Shown here: in pieces, positions 33,786-46,494 of the stretch | Layout of the letters: every line of letters begins with the position of its first letter | Numbering within the stretch: position 1 is the stretch's first letter | NCBI GenBank assembly: GCA_019426215.1 | Contig: CM033402.1 | Span: 18,295,104-18,359,103 of the forward strand | DNA: 64,000 nt | Origin: Buddleja alternifolia | Taxonomy: Eukaryota > Streptophyta > Magnoliopsida > Lamiales > Scrophulariaceae | Reading direction: 5' to 3' | Program-made: the position numbers and the translations under genes | Notes under the pieces: model-generated | What the model was told of the DNA's origin: nothing | The model's database searches: none | The model's input: the letters and a program-made list of their open reading frames with translations, nothing else

Positions 33786-35289
33786 TGGTGGTCCCAAGTG
33801 GCATACGAAAGGGTTTAGAAAGGGGGGTTCAATAGACCCTGAAGTCTTTTTCGACTTCACAAAAATTTTCGTATCACTTTAGAAATTTGAACGCTTGGAA
33901 AGCTGAGCACTTGGGTCAGACGCTTCAGAGTAGTTAACTTAGACTTAGTGATTTCAGCAGTTTACCAAAGTAGGGCAACGCTTTAGATCGCTTAATCAGG
34001 GTTAGCACAGCGGAAATGATTTTTAGCGTTCTTTTAGATAATTTAATCGCTTTGCAATTTTATTTGTCTTTTTCAGAATAATATAATGTGATGAATATAA
34101 GACAATAAAATATAAATGACACAATAAATTGTAAGGTTCACTGGGTGATGTAATCCCAGCTACGTCCTTCTTCTCCTATTTCACTTGGAGGAATTTACTA
34201 TGATGATTATCAAAGAATCACACAGAAACTTCTACAAAATAGTAAAGGATGGAAATGATCTTGGGCTCCTTGATCACACAGACTTCAGCACCAATGAAGA
34301 TCGTCTTCTATAAGCTTCTCTCACTCAGAAATACTGCCTGAAAGGTTTCAACAACTTTTCTCACTCAGATGAAAGGTTGAGGTTTGTCACTAGGGTTTGT
34401 TTGTTTTAGAGAAGATCAAACAACTTGGAATATCTCAGTTGGAGTTTGAATTTCTTCTTTGGAAGATATTTGAGATATTTGTGACTGTCTGGAATGTAGA
34501 TAGAAAGCTTGAAAGGTTTTGGCTACGGGGTTTCTAAGCTTTTTCCAGAAAGAATGTACGTAAGATTTTTGGCAATAATTTCTCGTATATTCTTGTTGTT
34601 ATATGTTGCGTTTTTCTGGAGCAAGGTATTTATAGGCAATTTCTTGGGATCTGTCCGTTGGACACATGTAGAAGCGTGCCTTTCACGTGGCGCGTGATCA
34701 TACCTAAAGTCTGACATTCCTGAAAATTTGTTGAATCCGATTGGACGGGAGCAGCTAAACCTCTGAAATTTCTGACAGTCTGGTCAAAAGGTGGCTTGTC
34801 CACAAGTCATAGTAGCTTATCACATTTAATGCTCTTATCAGGCATTTAATGCATTTGAATTTATTTCCCGTTGGAAATAAATGTCCGTTGAATGATTGCA
34901 TTTAAGTCCTTCATGACTTGAGGATTTATTTCAGGTGAATCTTACATCCATCGCTTGAGACAATTTGAGCGCTTGATCCATGTATCCTGAAATAGGTTCC
35001 TTTAGCGTTTGACGGACGCTAAGAGACAAATCTTCATCTCTGGTTGACTTCAGACGTTGGTCTTCAACTTCTTCTCTAATAGACTCACCTAGAATTCTAC
35101 TAGCGATTCAGTTACTAAGACTTAGTCTAAAATCTACAAAGATAAAAAATTACAAGCCTAAACAAAATTACAAACTTTCAAACGCTTAAACAATAATCTA
35201 AGGAAAGCATAAACTTACATTTTATTTGGGGTCTAACAATGAATCCTATCTTGTCATCATCAAAACATCTAACATGAAATTTCTTAACA
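33786..35289 (-). mobile_element. 5' LTR of element C
   Basis: 1504 bp, same length as the 3' LTR. Plus-strand ends TGGTGGTCCC and TTCTTAACA. TATA-type box on the minus strand near 34630. Confidence 0.95.
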
Positions 35290-35442
35290 GTTGAGTTTGA
35301 GAGCTCGAGCCTGGTCGAGTTGAGCTGAGCTCGAGCTTAAGCCTAGGTCAAGTCGAGTCGAGCTCGAGATCAAAAAAAAAATAAAAGTTATTTTTTTAAT
35401 TACTAAATATATTATTAATTTTGTATTATTGTCTATATATTA
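35290..35442 (+). mobile_element. hAT-like miniature element, middle piece
   Basis: 153 bp left between elements C and D. Rich in GAGCTCGAG / TCGAGTCGAG motifs that match the style of the pieces at 21188-21266 and 49864-50151. Confidence 0.65.
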
Positions 35443-35527
35443 TGGTGGTCCCAGATGGCATACGAAAGGGTCTAACATAAAGCCTATCTTGTCATCGTCA
35501 AAACATCTAACATGAAATTTCCCAACA
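35443..35527 (-). mobile_element. 3' mini-LTR of element D (85 bp)
   Basis: Plus-strand ends TGGTGGTCCC and TTCCCAACA. It jumps from GAAAGGGTCTAA straight to the last 50 bases of the family LTR. About 1420 bp including the TATA region are missing. Confidence 0.9.
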
Positions 35528-35541
35528 ATTTTCCCCTTTTT
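35528..35541 (-). promoter_or_regulatory. Polypurine tract of element D
   Basis: Minus strand AAAAAGGGGAAAAT against the mini-LTR, as in element C. Confidence 0.85.
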
Positions 35542-38500
35542 GATGATGTCAAGACTTTAACTCTTTTATAGTCCAAGAGCTAGAAAAATAACAAAGATTA
35601 TACAAAGTTAGCATTTAAATAGTTAGAGAGGTTAGCTATAAGTTAGTACATATAGCAAGAAACAAGATGTTTCAGCAAACTCATTCATTCATATACAAAA
35701 AAATAAGTACAATGAGTTAAAAGGCAAAAACATTCATAAAGTGCTTAAAAGAAAATAAAGCAGTAAAATCTAGCGCTTTCTTTTCTTAGGAGGAGGCTTT
35801 GGTTTGCTATCGTCCTTTTGCCTAGCGTTCTTTTGCCCTTACTTGAAAACCATTTATGCAAACTTCTACAGCCTATCATTTGCTTCAGTCATCCTTTTAT
35901 GCGTATTATTGGTAGATTGTTTCCTTCACATATTTTCAGCCAATTGTTCAAAGTTGTATAGATGCTTGTTCCAGAGAGAAGGATCGATTCCCTATTCACT
36001 CAACAACTCTTCGAAAATTTCATAAGTCTTTCTAACTGGAGCTCGGCGAGGATTAGGGTAGTCTGGAATAAACAAAGCGAAAGGCAGAATGCCTAGCTCT
36101 TCAAAAAGTTCTACGGAGAAGTCAAAAATTTAAAAACCTCTGTTGAAACGTGGTTGGCGTTTCCCGAGGACGGCTTGCTTGATGGATGAAATAGCACGTT
36201 AAATCTTTTCTCAGTGCTTGTCTTCAAAGCTCTGAGTGCCCTTAGACGGGCCTTTTCCTTTTTCCCCCTTCTTGACATCATCAAGGAGTTGTTTGATTTC
36301 TACCATATCTTTCATAATAACTTCACTTCTTCCACAAGAAGAGCAACTTGCTTAGCGATAGACTAACCGACAAAATTTGATTGGTTGTGTCGCTTTGTAT
36401 CGGCTGAGGCATTCTGAGCGAGTGATTAGTTGAAAGCGGCAGACAAGCCTTCGATTAATGGAACCGTGTGATCAAGTACGGTGATAATACTTTTGGTCAC
36501 TGAATTGGCTATTTCTCGACTTCTTGTATCGAAAGCAAGCTGGATGCGACGCTCATCATTTGCTATCATCTTAGAATAGGAATCTTCAATGGTTTGAAGA
36601 GAGTTTCTAACTATATTTCTGAAGTCTTTCGCTTCTTGATCGTTGTCAGAATCGGAACTGGAGGATGAGGATCGCTCAGGAAATGAAATTAATCCATATG
36701 AGTTTGAGACAGCAGCTTTGCCTTTGGATTTTTCTTGGATAAACGGTTCCTCAGGATCCTCAGCGACTTCCTGAATTACTTCATGCAAAGATTGAGTTGC
36801 AGCATCAATTTGCGCAACTTGGACATCAAGTGGGACCTCTTCTACTGGAACTCTGGGGGCATCTGGCATTGATGCGCTTGGCATCGAAGTACCTTCAACA
36901 ATAGTTTATCTTCCACTTGGATTTCTGCGATTGACACAGGAGCTGGTCTCGAAACAGGTATGACCCAGAGTGGGCCAATCACTTTTAAAACATGCCTTGG
37001 ACTAAGCAAGTGAGTCTGTAGGATAAAGAATATAGTCTTTGCGCTCTTCTGTACTCAACTCAAGATCAGCGTTCTCCAGCAGAGTCACTTAAGATATATA
37101 TAAATTGAAATAGTCCATCAAAAACAGTATAAGGGCCTAAGCAGCATCTTGGTCCACTAGCCAAATTAAAGACTTGCTATTGGCCACTCGAATATTCTGC
37201 TCACAGAAAAGGAAAGGGAGAATAGAGTAGGCTCTGAAAGCGTCTAGACCAAAGAGTTCATTGAACGTTATATCCAGCGACTGAGCATTGTCCAAAACAG
37301 CCCTACCTGTATGATGATCTTCATCATGCTCATAAGTCAAACGCATGTGCGCTTTACTTGGCCCTGGGAATGTATCCTTTTTGCTTGTAGATGCATCCTT
37401 ATTCAAATCAAGATGAACACGTTGAATAAAGTTCTGACGCATATGAAAAATATAGCGTCCACCTTGAATCAATAGATCGAGCTGATGACGAATGTAGCGG
37501 TCCATAACTTGTTTGTCGTATGGTAAGTCGCTAACATTACCAGCAATCGCTTTGTGCTACTCAAGCAAGAATATAGCAAACCCTCGGCATCTGTATTCAA
37601 CTCTGAACTCAAAGAGAAATGGTTAAGGCACCAATTTTTCAAGAGTGTAGAATTGCAGCACAAACTCTTTAGCCCATCTCGCCGTATCCATCCTCCATCG
37701 CTTGCCTAACTTGTCAACTTTCTCTATGTTTTTCCTAGCCGCGATATACTTCTCAAAACGTTCTCTGTCACTCTCATAATCATCAGCCCATATTCTTGAA
37801 AGATATTCACGAGCTTCATCTTCCACCCAGGAATTGATGGGATGAGGACGCTCAGCAATAACAGGTCTTTTTCCCTTCCATAATCTTAGAGGCCTTGGAG
37901 ATTAAGCATTCTGAGGCGAGCGAATAACCTTTGGCTTCATTGAGTACATGATTTTATTAAGCATTTCTTCATCGGGGTCTCTCAGCCAACCAGCGATATT
38001 GGATTCTTTATCACAACCTTGTTCTGGCACGGAGGATAAAAAGGTTCTTCTGAAGGGCCAAAACGGTTGAAACACTCAGCGTCAAAATCAGATAGATTGA
38101 CCGCTGGATGCCGAATATAACCCAATCACAATTTCAGACACTTCTTAGTGTGAAGACCAAGATCTGCCAGTGTCTCAAACACTTTAACTTCTTGGCGTCT
38201 GAAAGAAGAGGGCTGTAGAGAGTCTCTTGAAATGTCTTGTCCATATCAACCATCTGAGACGTGTTATTTTCTTTCCAGGAATAGTACAACTAAACTTCGG
38301 GATCATAGCCTTTGGGAAAGAAATTAATCACACAAGGAGGAGGAAAAGTTGGTCTTTAGATAACTAGGGCTACTTCTATTAACCGCTCAGCAGACACAGA
38401 CGCTTCCTAGACTCTAGAGGTCTCAGCATCAGGAATCTCTTGTGCAACTTCTTTAGATATATCCACTACCGATGTCATGTCGACATCTAACTCCATTTCT

Positions 38501-38558
38501 ACCTTGGGAGGGGTTGCCTTAGCGACAACTGGAACTTCAGATTCTTCCGCAATTGAAG

Positions 38559-38636
38559 TTGAAACAAGTGAGCGTTTGAGAAGATACAAAAAGTTCTACT
38601 AAGTAAAAATTTAAGATAAAAGACAGAAACGCTTAC
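38559..38636 (-). other. Putative intron 2 of the D 3' gene (78 bp), acceptor damaged
   Basis: Donor CCTCAGG|GTAAGCG is intact. The acceptor aligned to C reads TTTCAA instead of CAG. It lies at the same place and phase as intron 2 of C. Confidence 0.55.
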
Positions 38637-38816
38637 CCTGAGGACCTTTATGGACCTCAGTTGCTTGAGCTTTAGGAACAAATTGTTCCTTTGCCTCAAG
38701 CTCCAAAGATACTTCATCGTCAAGATCGACGAGAGTGGTGAGAGGAGGAGCACAGATGGGAATATGACAATGTTCTAACATATCAAGAACGAATTTGATT
38801 CTGGTTTCTCTACAAG

Positions 38817-38892
38817 CTGAAAGTTTTATCCTAGCGTTAGAAGAAAATAACTAACAGGAAAGGATAATGTACTTTGTAATATAAGTACTTGC
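38817..38892 (-). other. Putative intron 1 of the D 3' gene (76 bp)
   Basis: Donor CAGA|GCAAGTACTT (GC type or a mutated GT) and acceptor AACTTTCAG|CT. Shares the CTAACGCTAGGATAAAA stretch before the acceptor with C. Phase 1 into an open 180-bp exon. Confidence 0.55.
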
Positions 38893-40103
38893 TCTGATCG
38901 CTAACATCAATATCCTCTGAAGGAGGATTAGCTTCAGGCTCTGCGTTTGATTCTAGAGGAGGAGAGCTACTCACTGATTCATCAAGCGCTGGCTCTGCTC
39001 AGCTGGAGCGCGTGTCTAGCCTCTTGGAGTAGACCACTATGTGCGCTTACGGGCGAGTGATACTTCCTCTTCTTTTTCTTCTTCCTTGATTTCTGGAGCA
39101 ATAAAAAATGTTGGAGGAGGAGAAGGGGATTTTTGAGGAGGAGAGGGAGATTTCTTCTTGGTCTTCTTCTTCTTAGGCTTCTTCGAGCGCTTAGATGGCT
39201 CAACATCTTTTCTTAGCAGCCTTCCTCATTGGTTGCTTGACCACTACCTTTTCTTCAGGTTCATCTAATGAAGAAGTCGCTTGTTGCTCATCATCACCAC
39301 AAAGTCTCGCTTCAGCGGCGAGTCGCTCTTTATATTCTTTAGGGAGCGCTGCACCACCACGTCGCTTGGGGTTAAGTAGCTCTTTATATTCTTTCCATAA
39401 AATTTTAGCGCTTGCACTTTGGTTCCTTCGGAATTAATGAATACACTAGTGCTTAAAATAAAACTTAACAAAATCTCGTAAGCCTTTGGATTAACCAACT
39501 TCTGCATCGCTGCTTTGAAGCGATTGAAAACATACAACACCTAATTGACCTTCAGCTTGGTCAAAATGGCTCTCATCATCCTATACTGCAAATTAGAGAT
39601 CTTGTCGAAAGATCCCTTCCTGCACTCCACCATTTTGGCACAAATGTCTGCAAGAATCACATATTCTTCCTTCATGTCATTTTTCTTGAAATTGGGTTCA
39701 TACGCAGTAGCAACATCATCTCTTTGGACTTTTTCCTAGAATTTGGTAGCATCTCCCATAGTAACTTCTTCAACTTCTCCACCATTAGTGGGCGGTTTCA
39801 ACAGATCAGCAAGAAGTTGGAGAGTGAGAAAAAAAGTTTCGGATCAAATGGGAACACGCAGTAGAATTGCCATCGTTGAAAATGACAACATTTTGGAAGA
39901 AGGGGGCTTCTTCTACGTGAATCAAAGAGTGGGAGGTTAAAAGGCTTCTGAGTCCAGAAATTTCAATGAGAGGAAGAATGTCTCTCAAAGGAAAATGTTG
40001 ATTTTTAGGAATCCAGCATTGATTGTGACTAGTTTCTCAGTTCTAGGCTTGGAAGATTTTTCGGCATCAGTTTGAAAGATTTAGAGGACTTTGGTGGTGC
40101 CAT

Positions 40104-40935
40104 TGATGAAAAAGAGTTGAGCTTTTTGAGAAGGAAAAAAGAAAAGATTTTTACCATAGAATATTTTTACAGCAGAGAGTATGAAAGTGATAAAGTTTTT
40201 CTGTGAAAATTTGAAGGGTTTAAATAGAAATGGAAAAAAGTAATCTCTTAAATGCTTGATAATAGCCACGTGTATATGGAGTCAATCAAAAATGAAAAAA
40301 TTTGAATCTGAGTCATTTAATCATAAAGACAGATGTGGAAAGGGGCGATAAATCAGGATAACTGCTTCGGTAATAAATTTAAATTTCCACAGTTACTTTT
40401 TCAAAAACATTTGAACATTTTCAGCATGAGCTACACATGCCTGTTGGTACACTAACACGTACTCAAACATGTGCAGTTGCTGAACCGCCTATTTTGAGAT
40501 GGGTATCATTAAACCATCAGTTTGATTTGATAGGAGCGCGTGGGCAGTTGTCAAATTTTATCTTTTGGACTTATCCACACACTACCTTTTTAGCGAAGAA
40601 AACAATGCATGAATTTTAAAAAAAGGTGACTTAGCGTCAAAATGGGAATAATTTTAACGCTGAAGTCTTGATAAGACAATTGAATTACTTTTGAGAAATA
40701 ATATTTTTGTTTTATTAGCGATCAATCTGACATGCATAAAAGTAAACACTGATGATCAATGCATAATATTTTGAAAATCAATTTTGATCATTGTCGCTTA
40801 CTATTTAAAATAAGCACAATTTTAAAGTTCCCCCTAAAATTGATAACTCATTTCAATTTTGAAATCACTTTAGACATTATAATAAAGTGGATTCCTCCTA
40901 AATTATATGCCTATGAAAAGTATGATGCTTCATGA
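40104..40935 (-). promoter_or_regulatory. Conserved spacer with probable internal promoter (element D)
   Basis: Same order as in C: AGCG-core motifs (about 40620-40805), a conserved ACACGT-type block (about 40430-40610), a TATA-like box at 40219-40226 (minus strand CTATTTAAACC) and a leader of about 115 nt to the ATG at 40103. Conservation in a copy this old suggests the region mattered to the family. Confidence 0.55.
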
Positions 40936-43149
40936 TTAAGCGTTTAAATCAGTCATACCTAATTCACTTCTCAAAATGAGAAAACGTTGTTCGTTTGGCG
41001 CTTTGGTGAAGATATCTGCCAATTTTTTGTCAATTCCAATGAAATGCATGGAGATTCTTTCTTTTGAACATGGTCATTCAAGAAATGGTAGCGAATGTCA
41101 ATGTGTTTAGTTTTAGAATGAAGGACTGGATTCTAGGTCATAGCTAACGCGCTTTGGTTACTACAATGGATTCGGTAGGACCTAGGTTCCATAATCTCTA
41201 AGTTGTTGCCTTATCCAAAGGATTTGTGCACAACAGCTTCCAGCAGCTACATACTCGGCTTCAGCGGTAGAAGTCGCTATGGATTGTTGTTTCTTACTAT
41301 GAAACCAACCTATCACCAAGAAATTGACATGTACCACTAGTGCTTTTTCTACTTCGTCTAGATATCCAATTAGTTTAAAAAGAGAGTCCCTTCGGTACCA
41401 TAAGCCCACATTTTGTGTGCCTTTGAGATATTTAAGGGTTCTCTTGGTAGCAATTAGGTGTGACTTTCTAGGATCAGCTTGAAAGCGTGCACACATGCAT
41501 ACCGAAAACATAATATCAAGTCTACTAGCAGTAAGATAAAGAAGTGATCCAATGATATCTCTATAATTAGTGATATCAATTTTCTTCCCACTTTCATCTT
41601 TATCTAACTTAAGCATTTGGCTCATTGGAATTTTTGAAGATGATGCATTTTCCATACAAAATTTCATAATCATATCTCTTGTATATTTAGCTTGGTTTAT
41701 AAATATGCCGTTAGGGAGTTGTTTAAATTGTAATCCTAAGAAGAAAGTTAATTAACCCATCATGCTCATTTCAAATTGATCTTGCATCATTTTCGAAAAT
41801 TTCTCACACAATCGCTTATTAGTAGATCTGAAAATAATATTATCAACGTAAATTTGGACTAAGAGAATATCTTCGTTATGGGTGATTTTAAATAACGTTG
41901 TATCAACGCTGCCTTTTGAAAAAAATTTATAGAGAGAGTGTCATACCGATCTTTTGGTGCTTGTTTAAGGCCATAAAGTGCCTTATCCAATTTGTAGACC
42001 ATATTTTTGTCATGGTTGTTGATGAATCCTGGGGGTTGCTCCACATATACCTCTTCTTGGAGTTTACCATTCAGGAAAGCACTCTTCACGTCCATTTAAT
42101 ATACTGTGAATTTGTTGAATGCGGTAAAATGTTAGGAATATCCGAATCGCTTCAAGACGGGCTACTGGGGCACAAGTTTCATCAAAGTCAATACCCTCTT
42201 CTTGACAATAACCCTAAGCGACTAATCTAGCTTTGTTTCTTACAACAATACCATCTTCACCCATCTTGTTCTTGAAAACCCATCTAGTCCTAATAACTCC
42301 TTGGTGAGTTAGTCTGAGAATTAGCGTCCAAACCTTATTACGCTCAAATTGGTTAAGCTCCTCATGTATCACTTCTACCCAACTTGAATCACTAAGCGCT
42401 TCATCCAATTTCTTTGGTTCCATTTGAGATAGGAAACTTGCGAACATAACCTCATTGAATGTAGCGGCTCTCATCCTCATAGGAGCTTCAATATCTCCAA
42501 GCACTAGATCTAATGGACGATCTCTAAGCCATTTACAGTCTGATTGGAATGGGTTGAGAGACTCTTGATTATCAATCACTTGACCTTCATTTGTCTCTTG
42601 CGCAGTCGCTTCATCATTCACAGTTCCAATTTGCTCTTGATGATCATTCTCTTTATGATCATCAACATCTCTTGCAATATTATCATTGATAACTGTTAGG
42701 ATTATGTGATAGGAGTCATTTTTACGTGTTATTAAGCCCCTTTGCGTTTATGTTTTAGGTTCATTTATCGCTTGATTTTGTCACTTGTGCGTTTAATTCG
42801 TGCATTAAGTGATTTCAGGCCTTAAGTGGATACAATCGAATAAAGGGTGGAAAAAGGACGTATAAAACAAATTTAGGCCAAGATGTTTCACACCTCTACG
42901 ACCAAACAAGCAAGAAACAAGCTGGAGTTAGCCAAAATCATATTTTAGTACCATTTCCGCACACCTGGGCGCCAAATCAGAAACAACCTCCACATTGGAA
43001 CGTCATTTTGATATATTTAGACACAGAATTGGATGAAGTGGCCTTCTACAAAGTTTTAGATCTATGTCTTATCGTCACATGGGGACTTGAAGAATCAAAT
43101 TCGGAGGTTTTTGGAGAATTTTATGAATAAAACACTATCTCTGCGCTGG

Positions 43150-43384
43150 AAAACACGAAAGTGGCAGCTCCCATTCTTAGTAGGTGGAAAACAAGAGAAT
43201 GGTAGTTCACATTCTTGGTAGATGGAAAGGAAGAGAATGGTAGCTCACATTCTTGGTAGGAGGAAAGGAAGAGAATGGTAGGTGGAAAACAAGAGAATGG
43301 TAGTTCACATTCTTGGTAGATGGAAAGCAAGAGAATGGTAGGTGGAAAGAAAAGAGAATGGAAGGACATGTTCTTGGTAGGTGG
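43150..43384 (+). repeat. Minisatellite inside the gypsy-like LTR
   Basis: At least five imperfect units built on GGTGGAAA.CAAGAGAATGG and CACATTCTTGGTA, directly upstream of the TATA box. The related LTR at 16367-18279 has no such array in this position. It produces a repetitive minus-strand ORF that is not a gene. Confidence 0.85.
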
Positions 43385-43394
43385 ATTTTTTGGC

Positions 43395-43403
43395 TATAAA
43401 AGG
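43395..43403 (+). promoter_or_regulatory. TATA box of nested gypsy-like LTR
   Basis: GGCTATAAAAGGAGG, matching the box at 17312-17320 of the sister LTR. Confidence 0.7.
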
Positions 43404-46400
43404 AGGATTGGAGGCTATCCTACAAACACACTTGAAAACACATTCCCCATTGGGGGAGCCTAAACACATCCTATCATCATCTTCATCATCCTTAGATTAG
43501 TTATGAAGATTATCAAGAACCTTTGAAGGTGAAGAAATCAAGAAGCATGGAAGAGATGAAGATCGAAGTTCAACCATCAGAAATACGAGGGAGTTTCTTA
43601 GATTTAGATTTGTTTTTGTCTATGAATATGAATCTTAATTTAAGTTCCTATCTTTTATCTTTTATGATGAAATAGATTCTTCGAACTAAGGCCATGTTGA
43701 GGCTTAATTATGATAATTGAGATATAAATTGTGTTTTTCATATTAATTCTATTGTTGCTTTGTGTCTTGATCTTGTTTGAATGCATCATATGCTTAGCTA
43801 CCATATGCATGATTTATTGCTTAAATTATTCGTTCGAGAGAAGGTAATTTAAGGTGCAAAGATGATCATCACATAATCCGTAAAAAATAGGGAATTGCCC
43901 CTAGAGATAGGTAGAGATTCCCGGGTGCAGTTAGCCGGATTAATCCGGGGAAATTCTAGAACTTGAATGCATGATTGTTGGTTAGATTCTCGGATAGACA
44001 TATCTAGAGAACCATCAATTAATCATAGGATTATTACAGCCGAGACATCGGGTAGTAATTATTTAAGGTTTTTTCCACCAAAGCAACATTAGTCTAATAA
44101 TATGAGAACATGTTTGTAATGAAAATTGATTAATTTATGCCAACACATGTGTCTTAGTTGCTCTCTTCCATAGCTATCTTGATTTCGACATCTTGTTTCT
44201 TATATCTTACTTCCATAATATTTTAGTTAATTCTTGTTTTAGTTTAAGTTCTTCAATTGCTTTAAAATCATAAACTAAAATACAAGTCCTTGAGGTTCGA
44301 CAACCCGGACTTTATTGTCCACTTTATTACTACACACGACCAGTCCACTTGCTGTTTAATACACGTAAGGATTTTTCGTGTCATTATGCCCTCAGATGCC
44401 ATAGAGGATAGAATGTATAGGGCATATATCTTGTATTGAACTTAAACTCTTCTTAAATAAGAGGCATTATTGAGTTTTTACTTAATTCTTATCTGCATCT
44501 ATACGTTGTGTAAAACATTTTGTCCATGTTTTCAGTGCGATCACTCTACTTCCTATGGGATAGGAAGATTGGCATTAGAGAGATCGATCTTGATTACTAA
44601 AATAAGTTCGCAAGTAATATGAAGTCTTTAATGGACAAATAAAAACTTCGAATACTTGTACAATCTTAACTCCGACACGGGAGTGCCTGTCTGGTATCAT
44701 GGGATGATAGGAGATTAAAATTATAGACACGTCAGTGGAACTGATATGTTCGAACACGACTCGCATCGGTTCTGTCACATGGGTTTTCACTCTGTGACTG
44801 TCAATGACGGAACTGATTATGCGTAATAGGTATATGTGAACCTTTGACCTGAAGTCTCAGGTTGAAGATGCACTTGTGACGTCAAGTCTTTCACTAGAGT
44901 AGTTAGACCCAATTCATGGTGGGGTCAACCTCGAAATGCGGACTTGATGGGCAAGTGGTAACCTTAGCAGATATCTAATACGGGATTTGTTCTCTCATAA
45001 GTGAATGAGTATGTACCATATGTAATTATAGATAAATAGAAATCAAAGTCTTTGGCCAAAGCAAACGAGACGATTGTGCTTGGCACTAAATCGTTCTCAA
45101 TGATCTCGTATTTATTATGATTTATACATATGGTCAAGTCTAGTGAGTTTGACATAACCATGACTCTCACTTGACCGGGGAACGTAAACAAAGGGTTTAT
45201 ACATATACGGTATTTACGATTGGAAGGTTTCGAAATGATCCTATCATTCATTTTTGTTTGGGTTACAAAGTGGGCCACATGACTAGCTAGGTGTTACCCA
45301 CTTCCTTTGGTTTCCTCTCATTGCCAAACGAACGAACTTAAAAAGTTGCGCTAAAGGATTGACAAAGAAAAATGAAGAAAAAGGAATTTCTATTATTTCT
45401 TCTGGGACTTTTAATTTATTGGATAAATTAAATAATTAATTATTCATTAGATGAAATAATTAATTATAATGATAAGATTAATTATTAATTAATTTCCTTG
45501 TAAAATATATTAATGAATTAATTTATTGGATACAATAAATTATTAATTAAACAAAACAAATCCCGGGGCTAAATAAGAAGTCCAATTGGACGCCTACTAG
45601 GCCTCAAAGTGGCGTCTTTGAGAGGCACATATTAGGGCTCCTTTGTTTTGACTTGTTCAATAAGTCATGAGGTATATAAGGACTCATTGACTTAGAACAA
45701 GTAAGAAGAGAATACACAACTCTCATAACTCTCAAAAGAAAGAAAAATATTCCTCCCCTCCTCTATACCTAGTCGTCGACCATAGAGAAAGAAGAAAGGG
45801 GATTTTTCGTTTGTTGATCCGTGCGTAACGATTTAGAGATGACGTATTTTCGTTGTTGTTCGGATCAAGTTCAAGTTTGAAGAATCAAACCAAAGGATTG
45901 AAGATTTGAAAGCTTCAATATTTCAAGTTGGGAGAAGAAGAAGTTTTTCTCCATCATCATATTCATATTAACGAGTAAGTTTTATTCGTTATACGCTTTT
46001 AGATTCAATTATGCGAATTAGAGTACCAATTGAGTTTTCGTTTTTAATTTTTGAAATCCCTTCCGCTGCTTTTATGCTTTTTCGAACGAAACCCAACAAT
46101 AACCTCATGATTAATCTTAGGATTGGACAAAAAGATCTCATCATCCTCATCATCCCTATCATCACCAAAATTGATCTGAGACACTTGTTGGGAAAGATCT
46201 TCAGCTCCTACATCATCAATATTAATCTTACTCGGCTCTTGGTTAGCATCATCAAACACAACATGAATAGATTCCTCAACCTTCGACTTGATCTTATTTA
46301 GGATGTGAAAACTCTTTCCATTTTTGGCATAGCCTAGAAAGATTCACTCCTCCGCTTTAGGATCAAATGTCTTTAGGTTGTGGCATCCATTGTTATGAAT

Positions 46401-46430
46401 GAAATTTTTTGAATCAAATACATGAAAGTA

Positions 46431-46494
46431 AGAAACGTTAGGCTTACGTCCCTTCCATAACTAGAAACGTTAGGCTTACGTCCCTTCCATAACT
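46431..46494 (-). repeat. 32-bp perfect tandem duplication in D integrase
   Basis: Two identical 32-bp copies (46431-46462 and 46463-46494). The length is not a multiple of three, so it breaks the frame. Confidence 0.9.

Larger units (their letters stand above)
21267..35289 (-). mobile_element. Element C: near-complete Sirevirus-like copia element
   Basis: Two 1504-bp LTRs with proper ends, a tRNA-iMet primer site, gag, an uninterrupted 1079-codon pol, a conserved spacer/promoter, a spliced-looking 3' gene and a polypurine tract. The flanks ATTGA (21262-21266) and GTTGA (35290-35294) match at 4 of 5, consistent with a mutated target duplication. By eye the LTRs differ at about 30 of 1504 positions (about 2%), making C the youngest of the three copies. 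The gag and 3' gene carry a few inactivating changes; pol does not. Confidence 0.93.
35770..40103 (-). pseudogene. Large 3' gene (env position) of element D, decayed
   Basis: Start ATG at 40103 (MAPPKSSK) and terminal TAG at 35770-35772 after a KKRKR tail. Predicted exon 1 is 40103-38893, exon 2 is 38816-38637 (180 bp, fully open) and exon 3 is 38558-35770. Homology to C is clear in YVFNRFKAAMQK (about 39500-39540), the ETSDR-like helical region and the FIQEKSKGKAAVSNSYGL block (about 36710-36760). Many stops and frameshifts mean it cannot be translated. It is useful mainly because its intact exon 2 and intron 2 donor support the gene model of the family. Confidence 0.7.
42707..44383 (+). mobile_element. 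Solo Ty3/gypsy-like LTR nested in the copia LTR
   Basis: 1677 bp, starts TGATAGGAGTCATTTTTACG and ends TTTTTCGTGTCA. Perfect target duplication TTATG (42702-42706 and 44384-44388). Inserted only 13 bp into the copia LTR. Same family as 16367-18279: shared start, CTTGAGGTTCGACAACCCGG tract and TATAAAAGG box (43395-43403). Confidence 0.92.
42694..46098 (+). mobile_element. Solo copia-type LTR inside element D (with nested insertion)
   Basis: Starts TGTTAGGATTATGCCC and ends ACGAAACCCAACA, with a perfect 5-bp target duplication ATAAC (42689-42693 and 46099-46103). Without the nested LTR it is about 1.72 kb. Orientation is assigned from the CT-rich leader and TATATAAGG-like region near 45670. 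It resembles the LTR remnant at 16207-18970. The reading frame of D pol is continuous across it once one copy of ATAAC is discounted. Confidence 0.9.

Noticed and set aside
43121..43369. Repetitive 82-codon minus-strand ORF
   Set aside because: Produced by the minisatellite in the gypsy-like LTR; no gene context.
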